A stretch of DNA of 64,000 nucleotides from Dorea_A amylophila (GTDB lineage: Bacteria > Bacillota > Clostridia > Lachnospirales > Lachnospiraceae): the NCBI RefSeq assembly GCF_025567265.1, contig NZ_JAOQJW010000004.1, forward strand, positions 1-64,000, in the 5' to 3' direction. Below the pieces are notes generated by a model, which saw only the letters and a program-made list of their open reading frames with translations, was not told the origin of the DNA and made no database searches. Positions 42,369 through 52,011 of this stretch are shown here, piece by piece (within the stretch, counting starts at the first letter, position 1; each line of letters begins with the position of its first letter). A program made the position numbers and the translations under genes.

Positions 42369-43258
42369 GCTTTGTTACTCTCTTTCGTATGTGTCTTCAT
42401 ATAATTATAGAATTCCTGATGCAACCGCTGGAATTCTTCCGGTGCATGCATCGCATGTCTGTAAAGGAATTTGTTGCCAAATTCACTCTGATATACTCTG
42501 CTTAGAACCCCTGCCAGCATTCCTGTCGGCATATCTTTGATCATATAGAGCTTTGCCGGGCACAACATTCCCTTCTGGGCGATCCACTTCAGGTTCTTTT
42601 TCATCCGATAAGCTGTCAGCGTCATCAATTTTTCATTTGCACAGATTTTTTCCGGATGCCTGCTCTGGTAATAAGCATCTGCCAGCGGAATGATCACGCC
42701 AAGATGTGATATCTGCCAGTGATGCATTTCCGGAACGATCTGGTATGGAATGTGGCTTTTTCTAAATATATATGCCAATGCTTCTTCCCTGCTGCTCTTT
42801 CTTCCTCCTATCTCACCGAATGTTGTCGGCTGAATTGCTCTTGGCAGAAGCTGCGCATCCAGAATCCCACCTTCAATGCAGCCACCCGCTCCCGGAAATG
42901 CCGGAAGGATCCTTCCTTTTCCGCAGATTTTCTCCCACCTGCCATATGGTTTGATCGTATTGATCATAGTGACAACATTCGGACTTTTATTCTTACTGAT
43001 ATCTTCCAGTGCTTCTTCTACTTGATTCTCACGTACGGTCAGGAAAATAAACTGGTAGCGGTCATCCGGCTTTAACTCACTGATCGTCTTAACCTCAACT
43101 TTATGCGTTCTTGTCTTGCCTCTGTACCATAGACCGTGTCCCTGTAATTCTTTTAACCGCTGCCCTCTTGCTAAGACTGTTACATCTAGTCCTGCTTTGG
43201 CGAATCTGGATGCGTAGAAGCTTCCGATGACTCCGGCGCCGTAGATTAGGATCCGCAT
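42365..43258 (-). CDS. ketopantoate reductase-like (PanE/ApbA family) oxidoreductase
   Basis: The N terminus MRILIYGAGVIGSFYASRF carries the dinucleotide-binding GxGxxG motif. LARGQRLKELQGHGL and the TMINTIKPYGRW region follow. The start is ATG 43258 (297 residues), with AAGGAGG upstream. The open frame extends 40 codons further without support. The canonical PanE catalytic Lys and Glu positions are not evident by eye, so an NADPH-dependent reductase of undetermined substrate is the safer call. It is coupled to the deformylase-like gene. Confidence 0.8.
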   Translation of the reverse strand: MRILIYGAGVIGSFYASRFAKAGLDVTVLARGQRLKELQGHGLWYRGKTRTHKVEVKTISELKPDDRYQFIFLTVRENQVEEALEDISKNKSPNVVTMINTIKPYGRWEKICGKGRILPAFPGAGGCIEGGILDAQLLPRAIQPTTFGEIGGRKSSREEALAYIFRKSHIPYQIVPEMHHWQISHLGVIIPLADAYYQSRHPEKICANEKLMTLTAYRMKKNLKWIAQKGMLCPAKLYMIKDMPTGMLAGVLSRVYQSEFGNKFLYRHAMHAPEEFQRLHQEFYNYMKTHTKESNKA

Positions 43259-43487
43259 GGTGTATTCCTCCTTGGTGTATATTCGTATGTTCTGTATGGT
43301 TTCTTGTATTCTTTGATATATATCTTCTGTTATAGCATCTGTTGTAATTCTAACACCCGGACTTTTGGATTTCAACATTGTTCCCGTTTATGGTACCATT
43401 GATTGTATTCTATTTTCTGTTTTTCATTTGTTAACAATTTCTTCCTAATTCCATCACACTTTCATCACATATTCCTTCTATACTAAG

Positions 43488-43577
43488 AATTGTTCGAAAG
43501 AACAAACACTTTAAATCTTTTTCATAACTTTTTCCTCAGGACTGCACTCCTCCCAAACAATGCAGTCCTATTTTTTT
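43488..43577 (+). ncRNA. candidate small RNA with anti-Shine-Dalgarno loop
   Basis: A TATACT box at 43479-43484 (weak -35) is followed by a perfect hairpin TTGTTC-GAAA-GAACAA (43491-43506) with a GNRA-type loop, an unstructured U-rich stretch, and a terminator. The terminator stem is AGGACTGCA with TGCAGTCCT (43538-43569), followed by ATTTTTTT. The terminator loop is CTCCTCCCAAACAA, which is complementary to ribosome binding sites. No ORF is present. Two hairpins, a single-stranded middle and an exposed C-rich loop are the plan of Firmicutes sRNAs that block translation. Confidence 0.45.
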
Positions 43578-43764
43578 ACAAAATTACCGGAGGGGACACA
43601 AAAAAGCCACAAACTCCGTCCACACTGGCCCATTAGAAATTGTTGTCAGAACATTTCAAAAATTAATCCTTTAAATTCACTAAAATTCTAGTCATTTTAG
43701 CCAATTCATGTTATTATCTTAAATAGGATTTTTAACAAAACGCACAGGAAGGAGCATTTTAACA

Positions 43765-44838
43765 ATGGACGAAAGAATTAGCCGCGTATTGGAAAAAATG
43801 AAAGAGAAAGGAATTGATCAGTTATTGGTATCTGATCCACTGAGCATCCGCTTTTTAACAGGAATCATGGTAAATCCTGGGGAAAGATTATATGCCCTGT
43901 TACTTAGAACAAGTGGAAAACATACATTATTCCTGAACTATCTGTATTATGTATCAAATACAGGATTCGAAGAAGTATGGTTCAGTGACATGGATGACCA
44001 GATCGGTGTTCTGATGGAGCACATCGATACAAAGAGCACTCTTGGAATTGACAAGACATGGCCGGCTCGTTTCCTCATTCCACTTCAGGAGCGCTGCCCT
44101 GAGATGAAGACTGTATGGGGATCTGACTGCGTAGACGGTGTTCGTGCTGTTAAAAACGCTGAGGAGATCGAGATCATGAAACATGCATCTGTAATCAATG
44201 ATACGGTTATGGAAAGAGTTGCTAATTTCATCAAAGAAGGTATGACAGAAAAAGAAGTTGCGGACTTCATCGATGCTGAGTACCTGAAAGAAGGAGCAAG
44301 CGGAGTAAGCTTTGATACCATCGTATGTTTCGGAGCTAACGCTGCTGACCAGCACCATACACCAAGTGAGACAAGAACTCTGAAAGCCGGAGAATGTGTC
44401 CTGATCGATATGGGTTGTGTATGGAAAGGTTACTGCTCAGACATGACAAGAACATTCTACTGCAAGAGCGTAGATGATGAGCAGGCTGCTATCCACGATC
44501 TGGTTCGTACAGCAGTTGAGAAAGCAGAAGCTGTTATCAAACCTGGTATGCGTTTCTGCGATATCGACGCTCAGGCAAGAGATCTGATTGACGAAGCTGG
44601 ATACAGTGAGTACTGGAGAATCCGTCTTGGACACTTCATCGGACAGGAAGATCACGAGTATGGTGATGTAAGCCCGATCAACAAGAATGTAGCTGAGCCT
44701 GGTATGATCTTCTCTATCGAGCCTGGTATCTACCTCGAAGGCAAATACGGTGTTCGTGTTGAGGACCTTGTTCTCGTAACAGAAGACGGACATGAACTTC
44801 TGAATGCTGTAGATAAGAAATACCGCATTGTTGGTTAA
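43765..44838 (+). CDS. M24 family Xaa-Pro peptidase
   Basis: This 357-residue aminopeptidase P/prolidase-like enzyme has an N-terminal creatinase-type domain (about 1-125) and a pita-bread metallopeptidase domain. The five metal ligands are visible: Asp in VLIDMGCV, Asp in CSDMTRTF, His in RLGHFIGQEDHE, Glu in FSIEPGIY and Glu in VRVEDLVL. It cleaves peptides with proline in second position or Xaa-Pro dipeptides. AGGAAGGAG is the ribosome site. It is transcribed alone and followed by a strong terminator. Its codon use is biased to frequent codons (many CTG, GAA, GGA), suggesting high expression. Confidence 0.94.
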   Translation: MDERISRVLEKMKEKGIDQLLVSDPLSIRFLTGIMVNPGERLYALLLRTSGKHTLFLNYLYYVSNTGFEEVWFSDMDDQIGVLMEHIDTKSTLGIDKTWPARFLIPLQERCPEMKTVWGSDCVDGVRAVKNAEEIEIMKHASVINDTVMERVANFIKEGMTEKEVADFIDAEYLKEGASGVSFDTIVCFGANAADQHHTPSETRTLKAGECVLIDMGCVWKGYCSDMTRTFYCKSVDDEQAAIHDLVRTAVEKAEAVIKPGMRFCDIDAQARDLIDEAGYSEYWRIRLGHFIGQEDHEYGDVSPINKNVAEPGMIFSIEPGIYLEGKYGVRVEDLVLVTEDGHELLNAVDKKYRIVG

Positions 44839-44863
44839 TTTTAAATCTTACATATTATTTTTT

Positions 44864-44892
44864 AAAGGCAGGACTTCATTTCCTGCCTTTTT
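44864..44892 (+). terminator. terminator of M24 peptidase gene
   Basis: AAAGGCAGGA and TCCTGCCTTT form the stem, with loop CTTCATT and a following T run. Confidence 0.9.
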
Positions 44893-44960
44893 ATGTGCCA
44901 AAGTTTTCTGTATCTACAGAACCTGCCACCGGCAGCTTCTTCCGAACGCATGGCGATTAA

Positions 44961-44995
44961 AATAAGCCGGAAGACATTACATCTTCCGGCTTATT
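44961..44995 (-). terminator. terminator of GPH symporter operon
   Basis: AATAAGCCGGAAGA and TCTTCCGGCTTATT form a 14-base-pair perfect stem with a 7-base loop, 70 bases past the symporter stop. Confidence 0.8.
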
Positions 44996-45067
44996 CCTAA
45001 TTACCATTCAAGTTCACATTTTCTATTCTATATTTTCTGACTCGGCTTTCTCTTGCTCAGCTTTTTC

Positions 45068-46510
45068 TTACTCAGCCTTTTCTCTACGCTCATCCAGTTC
45101 TTTTCTGACTGTCGGATAGATCTTATCAATTCCCATGAATAAGTACCAGATGATAAGTACAATTACTGTAATTACCAGTGGCAGATACAGGAACAGTCCT
45201 TTGATTGCGAAGATTGCACTTGCTGACTGAACGGCTGCTGTTCCGTCATAATGTCCGGCTGCCAGGATCCATCCAAGTGCTGCTGTTCCAAGTCCGGTTC
45301 CGATCTTCTGTCCGAAGCTTGTCACACTATAAGTAATTCCTTCTTCACGGATTCCGTCTTTCCATTCACTGTAATCTACGACATCTCCGACAATTGCGAA
45401 CAGGCATGAATACAATGCCGCATGTCCGATTCCCTGTAACACCAGACCAGTGTAAATCATTGGAAGATTAACAGGTCCTGCGATTTCAAGCACCAGTCCT
45501 GCTGCGTAGAATAAGAATCCTACAAACAGTGCTTTGATCTTTCCGAATCTTTTTGTAAATACCGGGATCAACATAATCGTAAGGATGGTCGGGATATAGT
45601 TGAACATGGTCATTGTACTGTTCAGCATCTCATCCCCTAATACGTATTTTGCATAGTAGATTCTGGATCCTCCGGTTAATCCAAGCGATGTATAGATCAC
45701 TGCAAATGCAAGTGTGATCAGGATAAAGTATTTATTTCTGCAAAGGGTCTTAATTGTTTTCAGCGGATGTGTCTTCTTCTTCGCTGTTGTTTCTTTTTTG
45801 ATTGGTTTGTATCTTTCTTTTGTTCCGGCAAATGTTGTGATGAACATTCCAAGTGCTACGATTGCATACACGATACTCATGCATGTCCAGCCACGCTGTC
45901 CGTTTCCAAGGAAATGTACCAGTGGAATCGTGATCACGTTAATCACAAGCTGTGCGATCATGGTAAATTCAAAACGGATCGTGTTCATGACATTTCTGTC
46001 GTGCTGCTCTGTGGTTACCAGTGAAAGCATTGTATTATAAGAAAGGTTAGATGCTGTAAAGCATACCGCTGCAAGGAATATGTATACAAGTAACAGGTAA
46101 ATTGCTTTTCCATTTGCACCAAGGTCCGGTACTGTAAAGATCATGATCAGGCTGATGACCAGCGGTGGCGCACTCCAGAGTACCCACGGACGGGCTTTTC
46201 CCCATCTGGTGTTCGTCTTATCTATAATGATTCCCATAAAAAGATCCGATACGCCATCGAATAATCTGGCGATCAGCATCAGTGTTCCTACTATTCCTGC
46301 AGCAATACCTGCCACATCAGTACAATATATCGTCAGGAAAGAGGCTACCGTTGTCCATACCAGATTTGCTCCGATATCACCTACTCCATAACAGATTTTC
46401 TCTCCCAGAGATACTTTCATTCCATCCGCATTCTCTGTGATGGCTTCCTGTGTATTCTGTCCGGCTTTTTCTTTACTCACTCCGACGGATATTTTATCAA
46501 CCGCTTCCAT
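45068..46510 (-). CDS. GPH-type (MelB-like) sugar:cation symporter
   Basis: This 480-residue transporter has about twelve hydrophobic segments. It has the MelB/GPH signs: KICYGVGDIGANLVWT at the first helix, the DGVSDLFMGIIIDKTNTRWGKARPW loop after helix 2, and GIREEGITYSV later. The start is ATG 46510, with GAGGAGG upstream, and the open frame upstream of it has no site. Family members import glycosides, pentosides or glucuronides with sodium or protons. It is the last gene of a cassette with YesN, YesM and a binding protein, 97 bases after YesN. Its sugar is therefore probably the signal the cassette senses. Confidence 0.93.
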   Translation of the reverse strand: MEAVDKISVGVSKEKAGQNTQEAITENADGMKVSLGEKICYGVGDIGANLVWTTVASFLTIYCTDVAGIAAGIVGTLMLIARLFDGVSDLFMGIIIDKTNTRWGKARPWVLWSAPPLVISLIMIFTVPDLGANGKAIYLLLVYIFLAAVCFTASNLSYNTMLSLVTTEQHDRNVMNTIRFEFTMIAQLVINVITIPLVHFLGNGQRGWTCMSIVYAIVALGMFITTFAGTKERYKPIKKETTAKKKTHPLKTIKTLCRNKYFILITLAFAVIYTSLGLTGGSRIYYAKYVLGDEMLNSTMTMFNYIPTILTIMLIPVFTKRFGKIKALFVGFLFYAAGLVLEIAGPVNLPMIYTGLVLQGIGHAALYSCLFAIVGDVVDYSEWKDGIREEGITYSVTSFGQKIGTGLGTAALGWILAAGHYDGTAAVQSASAIFAIKGLFLYLPLVITVIVLIIWYLFMGIDKIYPTVRKELDERREKAE

Positions 46511-46606
46511 CTTAATTCCTCCTCTTTTTTGTTCTGAACCCACTATATCAGAATCCAAATTTTAAAAAGGAGCAATTTTTTCGGAAAGGAGTAATTTTAT
46601 AAACTG

Positions 46607-48133
46607 TTATGCATTAATCCGCCTGTATTCATTTGGAAGCATCCCTTCTTCCTGTTTAAATACTTTACTCATATACTTTGGATTGGAAAATCCAGTCATT
46701 GCAGCTATCTGATTTAATTTCAGATCTGTATCCAGAAGTAATTCTTTCACATGCATGATTTTAAATTTTCGTACCGTCTCCGTAAAGGAAGTCCCCGTTT
46801 CTTTCTTTAATTGTGTTCCCAGATATTGCTCTGTAACATGAAGTCTTCTGGCTGTTTCTTCCAAAGTAATCCCGTCACTATAACATTCTTTCATAATTAT
46901 CAGTGCTTTTTGTACCAGATATTCAGAAGATGTCTGGTTGATCTGACTTATCTCGATGCTGGAGAATAATTCCATCATGACTGCTTCTATCTCCTCCCAG
47001 GAAACTGCACCTAAGATTGTCTTTAACACTCTCTGAACCATCAATTCCTCATCCCGCAATGTGCCACACTCCTTGGCTGTATTGATTATCGCATATGCGA
47101 AACGGATACACACTTCTCTGAGTTCCTGTGGACTGTGTACTTCTATGCGTCCATATTTCATGAATTTCTGAAAACAACCGGTAAATTCTTCTGCATTCAT
47201 ATGTATTACTGCACTTCTGGCCCTGTTTTCAAGCTCTGCCGGATAAATGAACTGATACGTTCTCATCTGTAGAATTTTCTCGCATTCAATCAATACCCTG
47301 TCTCCGAGTATCAGATGCCAGCCACATGCCTTCTCTAATTCCAGCTCTGTCTCAGTCAGTCTGTTAAGTCCCTTACATTCCTTCCATGTAAATACGCCAC
47401 GGTCATGCAGTCTTACGGAACATGCCGGTACTACCGAATGTTTTACGTATTTCAATAATTTACTGACATCTTCCTCACCATAAAAGCAGACCAATGCGGC
47501 CTGTTGTTTTTCACGAGGCAGCCAGCACAGTTTCCGTTCCGGATTGTGTTCTTTCAATTCCTCCAGAAATAATCCGACTTCTTTCTTCTCACTTTCATAA
47601 TATTTTCCAAGGAAAATGTACATACAATACAGGCTGTGTCCCTGAATGATTCCATAATTATCTGCCAGCACAGCGTCCAGCCTTTCATTCTTCTCATATT
47701 CACCATCCAGGATATCCTTCAGAATCTTTTCCAATGAAAGAGAATTCTTTCCCCTCTGTTCTACAAATAACTCTTCTTTAATTTTTTCCAGCGTTTTCTT
47801 TAGTTCTGTCAGATTCACCGGTTTTAGCAGATAATTTTCAATTCCCAGTTCGATTGCTTTTTTCGCATAGCTGAAATCCGAGTAGGCTGTAAGAATAATC
47901 ACTTTTGTATAGATTCCTCTTGCCCGTGCTTCTTTCAGCATCTGCAGTCCATCCATATCCGGCATCTGGATATCCAGCATGATCAGATCCGGCATTTCCT
48001 CTTCCAGAAGTATCAGTCCTTCTGCTCCATTCTCCGCACTGCCTACGACCTGATATTCCGGACTTATCTTATTTAAAATATGTACAAGTCCTTCTCTGAT
48101 CGGTTTTTCATCTTCAATAACTGCTATCTTCAT
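46607..48133 (-). CDS. response regulator with AraC-type output (YesN-like)
   Basis: The N-terminal receiver domain has the phosphorylated Asp54 in IMLDIQMPDMDG, the acidic pair in IEDEKP and the Lys in ENYLLKPVN. The C-terminal AraC double helix-turn-helix (about the last 100 residues, LHVTEQYLGTQLKKETG and IAAMTGFSNPKYMSKVF) binds DNA. The middle 270 residues are the poorly conserved YesN linker. The start is ATG 48133 (508 residues), with AGGAG upstream, overlapping the YesM end by 20 bases. It probably activates the symporter gene and perhaps distant glycoside genes. Confidence 0.95.
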   Translation of the reverse strand: MKIAVIEDEKPIREGLVHILNKISPEYQVVGSAENGAEGLILLEEEMPDLIMLDIQMPDMDGLQMLKEARARGIYTKVIILTAYSDFSYAKKAIELGIENYLLKPVNLTELKKTLEKIKEELFVEQRGKNSLSLEKILKDILDGEYEKNERLDAVLADNYGIIQGHSLYCMYIFLGKYYESEKKEVGLFLEELKEHNPERKLCWLPREKQQAALVCFYGEEDVSKLLKYVKHSVVPACSVRLHDRGVFTWKECKGLNRLTETELELEKACGWHLILGDRVLIECEKILQMRTYQFIYPAELENRARSAVIHMNAEEFTGCFQKFMKYGRIEVHSPQELREVCIRFAYAIINTAKECGTLRDEELMVQRVLKTILGAVSWEEIEAVMMELFSSIEISQINQTSSEYLVQKALIIMKECYSDGITLEETARRLHVTEQYLGTQLKKETGTSFTETVRKFKIMHVKELLLDTDLKLNQIAAMTGFSNPKYMSKVFKQEEGMLPNEYRRINA

Positions 48134-49811
48134 CTTTTTGTTTCTCCTGCAATGGCACAAACAAATGTACTTTCACTCCACTTGGAGATACATTTTCAAA
48201 ATAAATCACTGCATCTTCTCCGTAATAAAGTTTCAGACGTTTTCTTACATTCGAGATTCCAAAATGATTCTTGATCTCTTTTCCCATATTCAGGTCTTTC
48301 AACTGATCTTCTTCTATATGCCGGCCGTTGTTTGCGATAATAATATGCATCTGTTCTTCCGCTTTGGATACCTCGATCGTCAGACGATGTACTCCTTCAT
48401 AACCACGGAAACTATATTTGATCGCATTTTCCACAAATGGCTGCAACAGCATCTTGTGAATCTTGCAGTTCCCGTACGAATCTTGAATTTTAAATTCCAG
48501 TTCAATCTCTTCTCCCAGTTTTTCCTGCTGGAGAAGGATGTATTTTTCCAGCCATCCTTTTTCCGCATCAATTGTGGTAAATTCACCGGCATCATTGATC
48601 GCATAGCGCAGGATGTCCGCAAGTGCCACCAACATCTCGCTGATCTCATATTGTTCATTCTCAATTGCTTTCCAGTTGATCGTATCCAGAATATTATAAA
48701 GGAAATGTGGATCGATCTGAGCCTCTAATGCAGAGATTTCTGCATTCTTCTGCTCCATTGCCGATTCTTTTACCTGTCCGATCAAATTGTGGATACGTTC
48801 CGACATTTCATTAAATCCTTCAGATATTTCCTGAATCTCTGTACTGTCTTTTTCTTTGACTTCAAGCTTTTCCCGGAAATTATCTTTTTCGAGATTTTTC
48901 ATTGCATCCACAATGTCATTTACCGATATCATGGCCGGTTTGGTAACACGATAGATCAGAAGGACAAAGATCAGCAGAACAGCAAGCGCTACCATGATCC
49001 AGAATATCACCTGTTCTTCAATTGCTTTCTGATATTCACGAATCGACTGACATAAGAGGATTGACCAGCCGCTTCTGGCATTTTTGATTGCCTTCTGATT
49101 AACCTTTGCACTATCCAAAGCCTTCTCTTGCCGGCCAAGCATCTTTGTATCTTCTGCCCCTACGATCACTCCGTCTTTCACAAGATATACTCTGGACCCT
49201 TTTCCTGCGCTTAATACCGATTCCAGTTCATCCAAATTGACAGACAGGATTACATATCCTAGATCCTCACTGATATCCCAGTAATTAACGACCTTTCTCC
49301 CGATATGAAACATACGCTCAGGATTGTCCGTATCTTTATCAACATCATAGGACAGCAGCTTTGTCTCATCCGGAATTTTTACCTTTTCCATCCATGTACT
49401 ATTTACCGAAGATGACGACAGTCGGTCGTAAAATATCCGCCTCTTGTCTGAAAGCACAAGCTGGATTCCGTCAACTCCTTCATTTCTATTACAGATATGG
49501 GCAAAATCTCTTCTCATATTATATGCATCCGCTTCCGGAATTTCTTCCGAATCATTTGCATTTACTACAAGGCTCAGAAATTCTTCATCTGTTGTAATAG
49601 CATAAAGTAACGTTTCGTATTTATCCAGCGTCATATTCAGGCTCTGATTTGCTTTCTGCAAGTCAGCCTCTGCCTGATTGTTCATATTCTCTAATGTACT
49701 TGTCTTTAATCTCTCCTGCGATATCAGTGCAAAAATAGCAAGCGGAATACATGCCGTAATGATAAATGACGGGATCAATATCTGCCGGAGATTCTTCTTT
49801 CGCTTTTTCAT
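48114..49811 (-). CDS. sensor histidine kinase (YesM-like)
   Basis: This 565-residue membrane kinase has a first transmembrane helix at about 11-30, an extracellular sensor domain at about 31-265, a second helix at about 269-288, a HAMP linker at about 290-345, the phosphorylation His369 in AQIDPHFLYNIL, and a C-terminal ATPase domain. It pairs with the overlapping YesN-like regulator. Its ATG overlaps the stop of the binding-protein gene (ATGA), so sensor and binding protein are translationally coupled. The binding protein may deliver the sugar signal to the sensor domain. Confidence 0.95.
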   Translation of the reverse strand: MKKRKKNLRQILIPSFIITACIPLAIFALISQERLKTSTLENMNNQAEADLQKANQSLNMTLDKYETLLYAITTDEEFLSLVVNANDSEEIPEADAYNMRRDFAHICNRNEGVDGIQLVLSDKRRIFYDRLSSSSVNSTWMEKVKIPDETKLLSYDVDKDTDNPERMFHIGRKVVNYWDISEDLGYVILSVNLDELESVLSAGKGSRVYLVKDGVIVGAEDTKMLGRQEKALDSAKVNQKAIKNARSGWSILLCQSIREYQKAIEEQVIFWIMVALAVLLIFVLLIYRVTKPAMISVNDIVDAMKNLEKDNFREKLEVKEKDSTEIQEISEGFNEMSERIHNLIGQVKESAMEQKNAEISALEAQIDPHFLYNILDTINWKAIENEQYEISEMLVALADILRYAINDAGEFTTIDAEKGWLEKYILLQQEKLGEEIELEFKIQDSYGNCKIHKMLLQPFVENAIKYSFRGYEGVHRLTIEVSKAEEQMHIIIANNGRHIEEDQLKDLNMGKEIKNHFGISNVRKRLKLYYGEDAVIYFENVSPSGVKVHLFVPLQEKQKDEDSSY

Positions 49812-51044
49812 TTTTTTTCCGCTCCAATACTCTCTATCTTCTCCGCACCTTTATCCAGTATCGTCTGTGAATCTTCTTCATTTACCAGGATCTCTCTTAA
49901 TGTATCGGAAAGAGTCAATGAGATCTGCGGCCAGTTACTGCTGATCTCTCTTATCCTTGCATTCTGATACAGATCTATAAATGCCCCTTTTTCTTCATCG
50001 TTTTTGAACTGTTGCTGCATAATCTCCTGCCTTGGTGCAAGAAATCCGAATTCATCTATGTAGCTTTTCATTCGATTCTCATCAGCAAGAAATCTCAGAA
50101 ACTGAACCGCATATTCCTTATTTTCATTATTTGCCACCGCCAGAATCTCTCCTCCTGCAACTGTCACCGGATTGTCTCCACATGGAATTGCTGCCACTCC
50201 AAATTCGAGATCCGGATTGCCTTCTCGGATGCTGTCGATTGCCATAGAAGAATTGAACATCATTGCAATCTTGCCCTTTATAAACTGATTCGTCAGATCT
50301 CCCATCGTTAGGGAAATACTCTGCAGACTTAAGCTTCCTTCCTGTTCCATATTTCTCAAAAACAGAAAAGCCTGCTGCCCGCTTGCTGTATTAATACGAT
50401 GGATATCGCCACCCATAGACCACAGGATCGGCAGGAACTCATACATACTTTCTTCCGTCTGCAATGCTGTGATTGCGAATCCTTTTATCGTTTTATCACT
50501 GACCTTCGCCGCAATTTTTTCGAATTCTTCCCAATTGTCCGGGACTTTACATCCGGCTTTCTCCAGAATCTTCTTATTATAAAACATCGCCGTACAGTTC
50601 ACTCCAAACGGCTGTCCATAGATTCTTCCATCCGCAGAACATGGTGCCAGCGCTTTTTCTGAATACTCCTGTAATTCCGGGATCTCATCTGTCAGATCTG
50701 CAAATGGTTTCATCTGATGGAGAAATTGAAAATCCGAAGAATCCACCAACGCAATATCCGGCATTTTTTCTTCCGACATGGACAATGCCAGCTGTTTCTT
50801 GAAATCTTCATCCGGTATGTAGGATACCTTAACTTCTATTTTATCTTGTGACTGGTTAAACTGATTCTACCAGTTCTTCCAGATGCTGCTGGTTTCCCGG
50901 AATGTCCCAGTAATGCCACAGTTCGATTTGTTTTTTCTTTGTTATTTTTGTTTTCTCTTGTTTCTGGCAGCCTCCGCACATGAACATGGAAGCGATCATT
51001 ACTGCACACAGGCAGACAGAAATGTATTTTCCTGTTCTCTTCAT
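49808..51044 (-). pseudogene. extracellular sugar-binding lipoprotein, interrupted by a frameshift
   Basis: The start at ATG 51044 has a GGAG site and encodes a lipoprotein signal (MKRTGKYISVCLCAVMI, then CGGCQKQEK with the lipobox Cys). It then reads QIELWHYWDIPGNQQHLEELVESV and hits a TAA at 50856. One base out of frame it continues FNQSQDKIEVKVSYIPD into a normal family 1 solute-binding protein to 49808. A one-base gain, or two-base loss, near 50860 explains this. The rest looks intact, so it is a recent mutation, a phase-variable state or a sequencing error. There are no ABC permease genes, so the protein probably serves the adjacent YesM sensor rather than import. Confidence 0.82.
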
Positions 51045-51114
51045 CTTCTTTCTCCAGTTTTTAAGTTCTTTTCCAGTCCTTACCACTTTTGGCACTTAGT
51101 ACTTCCAGCGCTTA

Positions 51115-51843
51115 CTACTGTACCTTTATCTGTCCCAGTATCTCCCCGATCGGTGCCGCAATCGTCAACTCCGCACCAACTTCTCTGGCTGTTGCACCCT
51201 TATTGATCACCACCAGATGTTTTCCTCTGAAATAATCAATAAATCCTGCTGCCGGATAAACGATCAGTGATGTACCACCTATGATCAGCGTATCTGCTTC
51301 ACTTATTGCCTTCACACTCTTATTGATCACAGCAGAATCAAGACCTTCCTCATAAAGTACAACATCCGGTTTGAGCATTCCTCCGCAGCTGCATCTCGGG
51401 ATTCCGTCTGCATGTTTTACATAAGCCGCATCGTAGAATTTATGGCATTTCATGCAGTAATTGCGATGAATACTTCCGTGCAGTTCCAGTACATTTTTGC
51501 TTCCTGCCGCCTGATGAAGTCCGTCAATATTCTGCGTGATAACAGCAGTTAATTTGCCGGCTGCTTCTAATTCTGCAAGCTTACGATGTGCAGCATTCGG
51601 TTTCGCATCCAGGAACATCATCTTCTCCTTATAGAATTCATAGAATCCTTCCGGGTTCTGTACGAAGAAACTGTGGCTTACAATCTGTTCCGGTGAATAC
51701 TTATACTTCTGCCGATATAATCCATCCGCACTTCGGAAATCCGGAATATCACTCTCTGTAGAGACACCTGCACCTCCGAAAAATACAATTCTTTCACTGT
51801 CATCAATAATTGTCTGTAATTGTTCTGCTTCTTTTTCGTACAT
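51115..51843 (-). CDS. NAD-dependent protein deacylase, Sir2 family
   Basis: Sirtuins remove acyl groups from lysines using NAD. The motifs are complete: GAGVSTESDIPDFRS for NAD, TQNIDGLHQAAG, the catalytic His in ELHGSIHRN, and four zinc cysteines as CMKC and CSC around residues 130-155. At 242 residues it is a standard bacterial form. AGGAGGAA precedes the start. It lies just downstream of the fatty acid operon terminator and upstream of the binding-protein gene. An operon link to either is not evident. Confidence 0.95.
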   Translation of the reverse strand: MYEKEAEQLQTIIDDSERIVFFGGAGVSTESDIPDFRSADGLYRQKYKYSPEQIVSHSFFVQNPEGFYEFYKEKMMFLDAKPNAAHRKLAELEAAGKLTAVITQNIDGLHQAAGSKNVLELHGSIHRNYCMKCHKFYDAAYVKHADGIPRCSCGGMLKPDVVLYEEGLDSAVINKSVKAISEADTLIIGGTSLIVYPAAGFIDYFRGKHLVVINKGATAREVGAELTIAAPIGEILGQIKVQ

Positions 51844-51896
51844 TGCTATTCCTCCTGAATTCTATGAATTTTATTTTGTATTTCTGACATATGCAG

Positions 51897-51936
51897 AAAA
51901 AACTGCCCACAACCTGTAAAGGCTGCATGACAGTCA
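51897..51936 (-). terminator. terminator of the fatty acid operon
   Basis: On the minus strand GACTGTCATGCAGCC pairs, with some G-U pairs, with GGTTGTGGGCAGT and is followed by TTTTTT. It lies about 75 bases past the MarR-type gene. Confidence 0.72.
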
Positions 51937-52011
51937 CTTTCTATCTTCTTATTTGTTATTCTCTTTCTCGATCCATGCAGCTACTTCATGCAGATTTGGA
52001 AGATAACTCCA

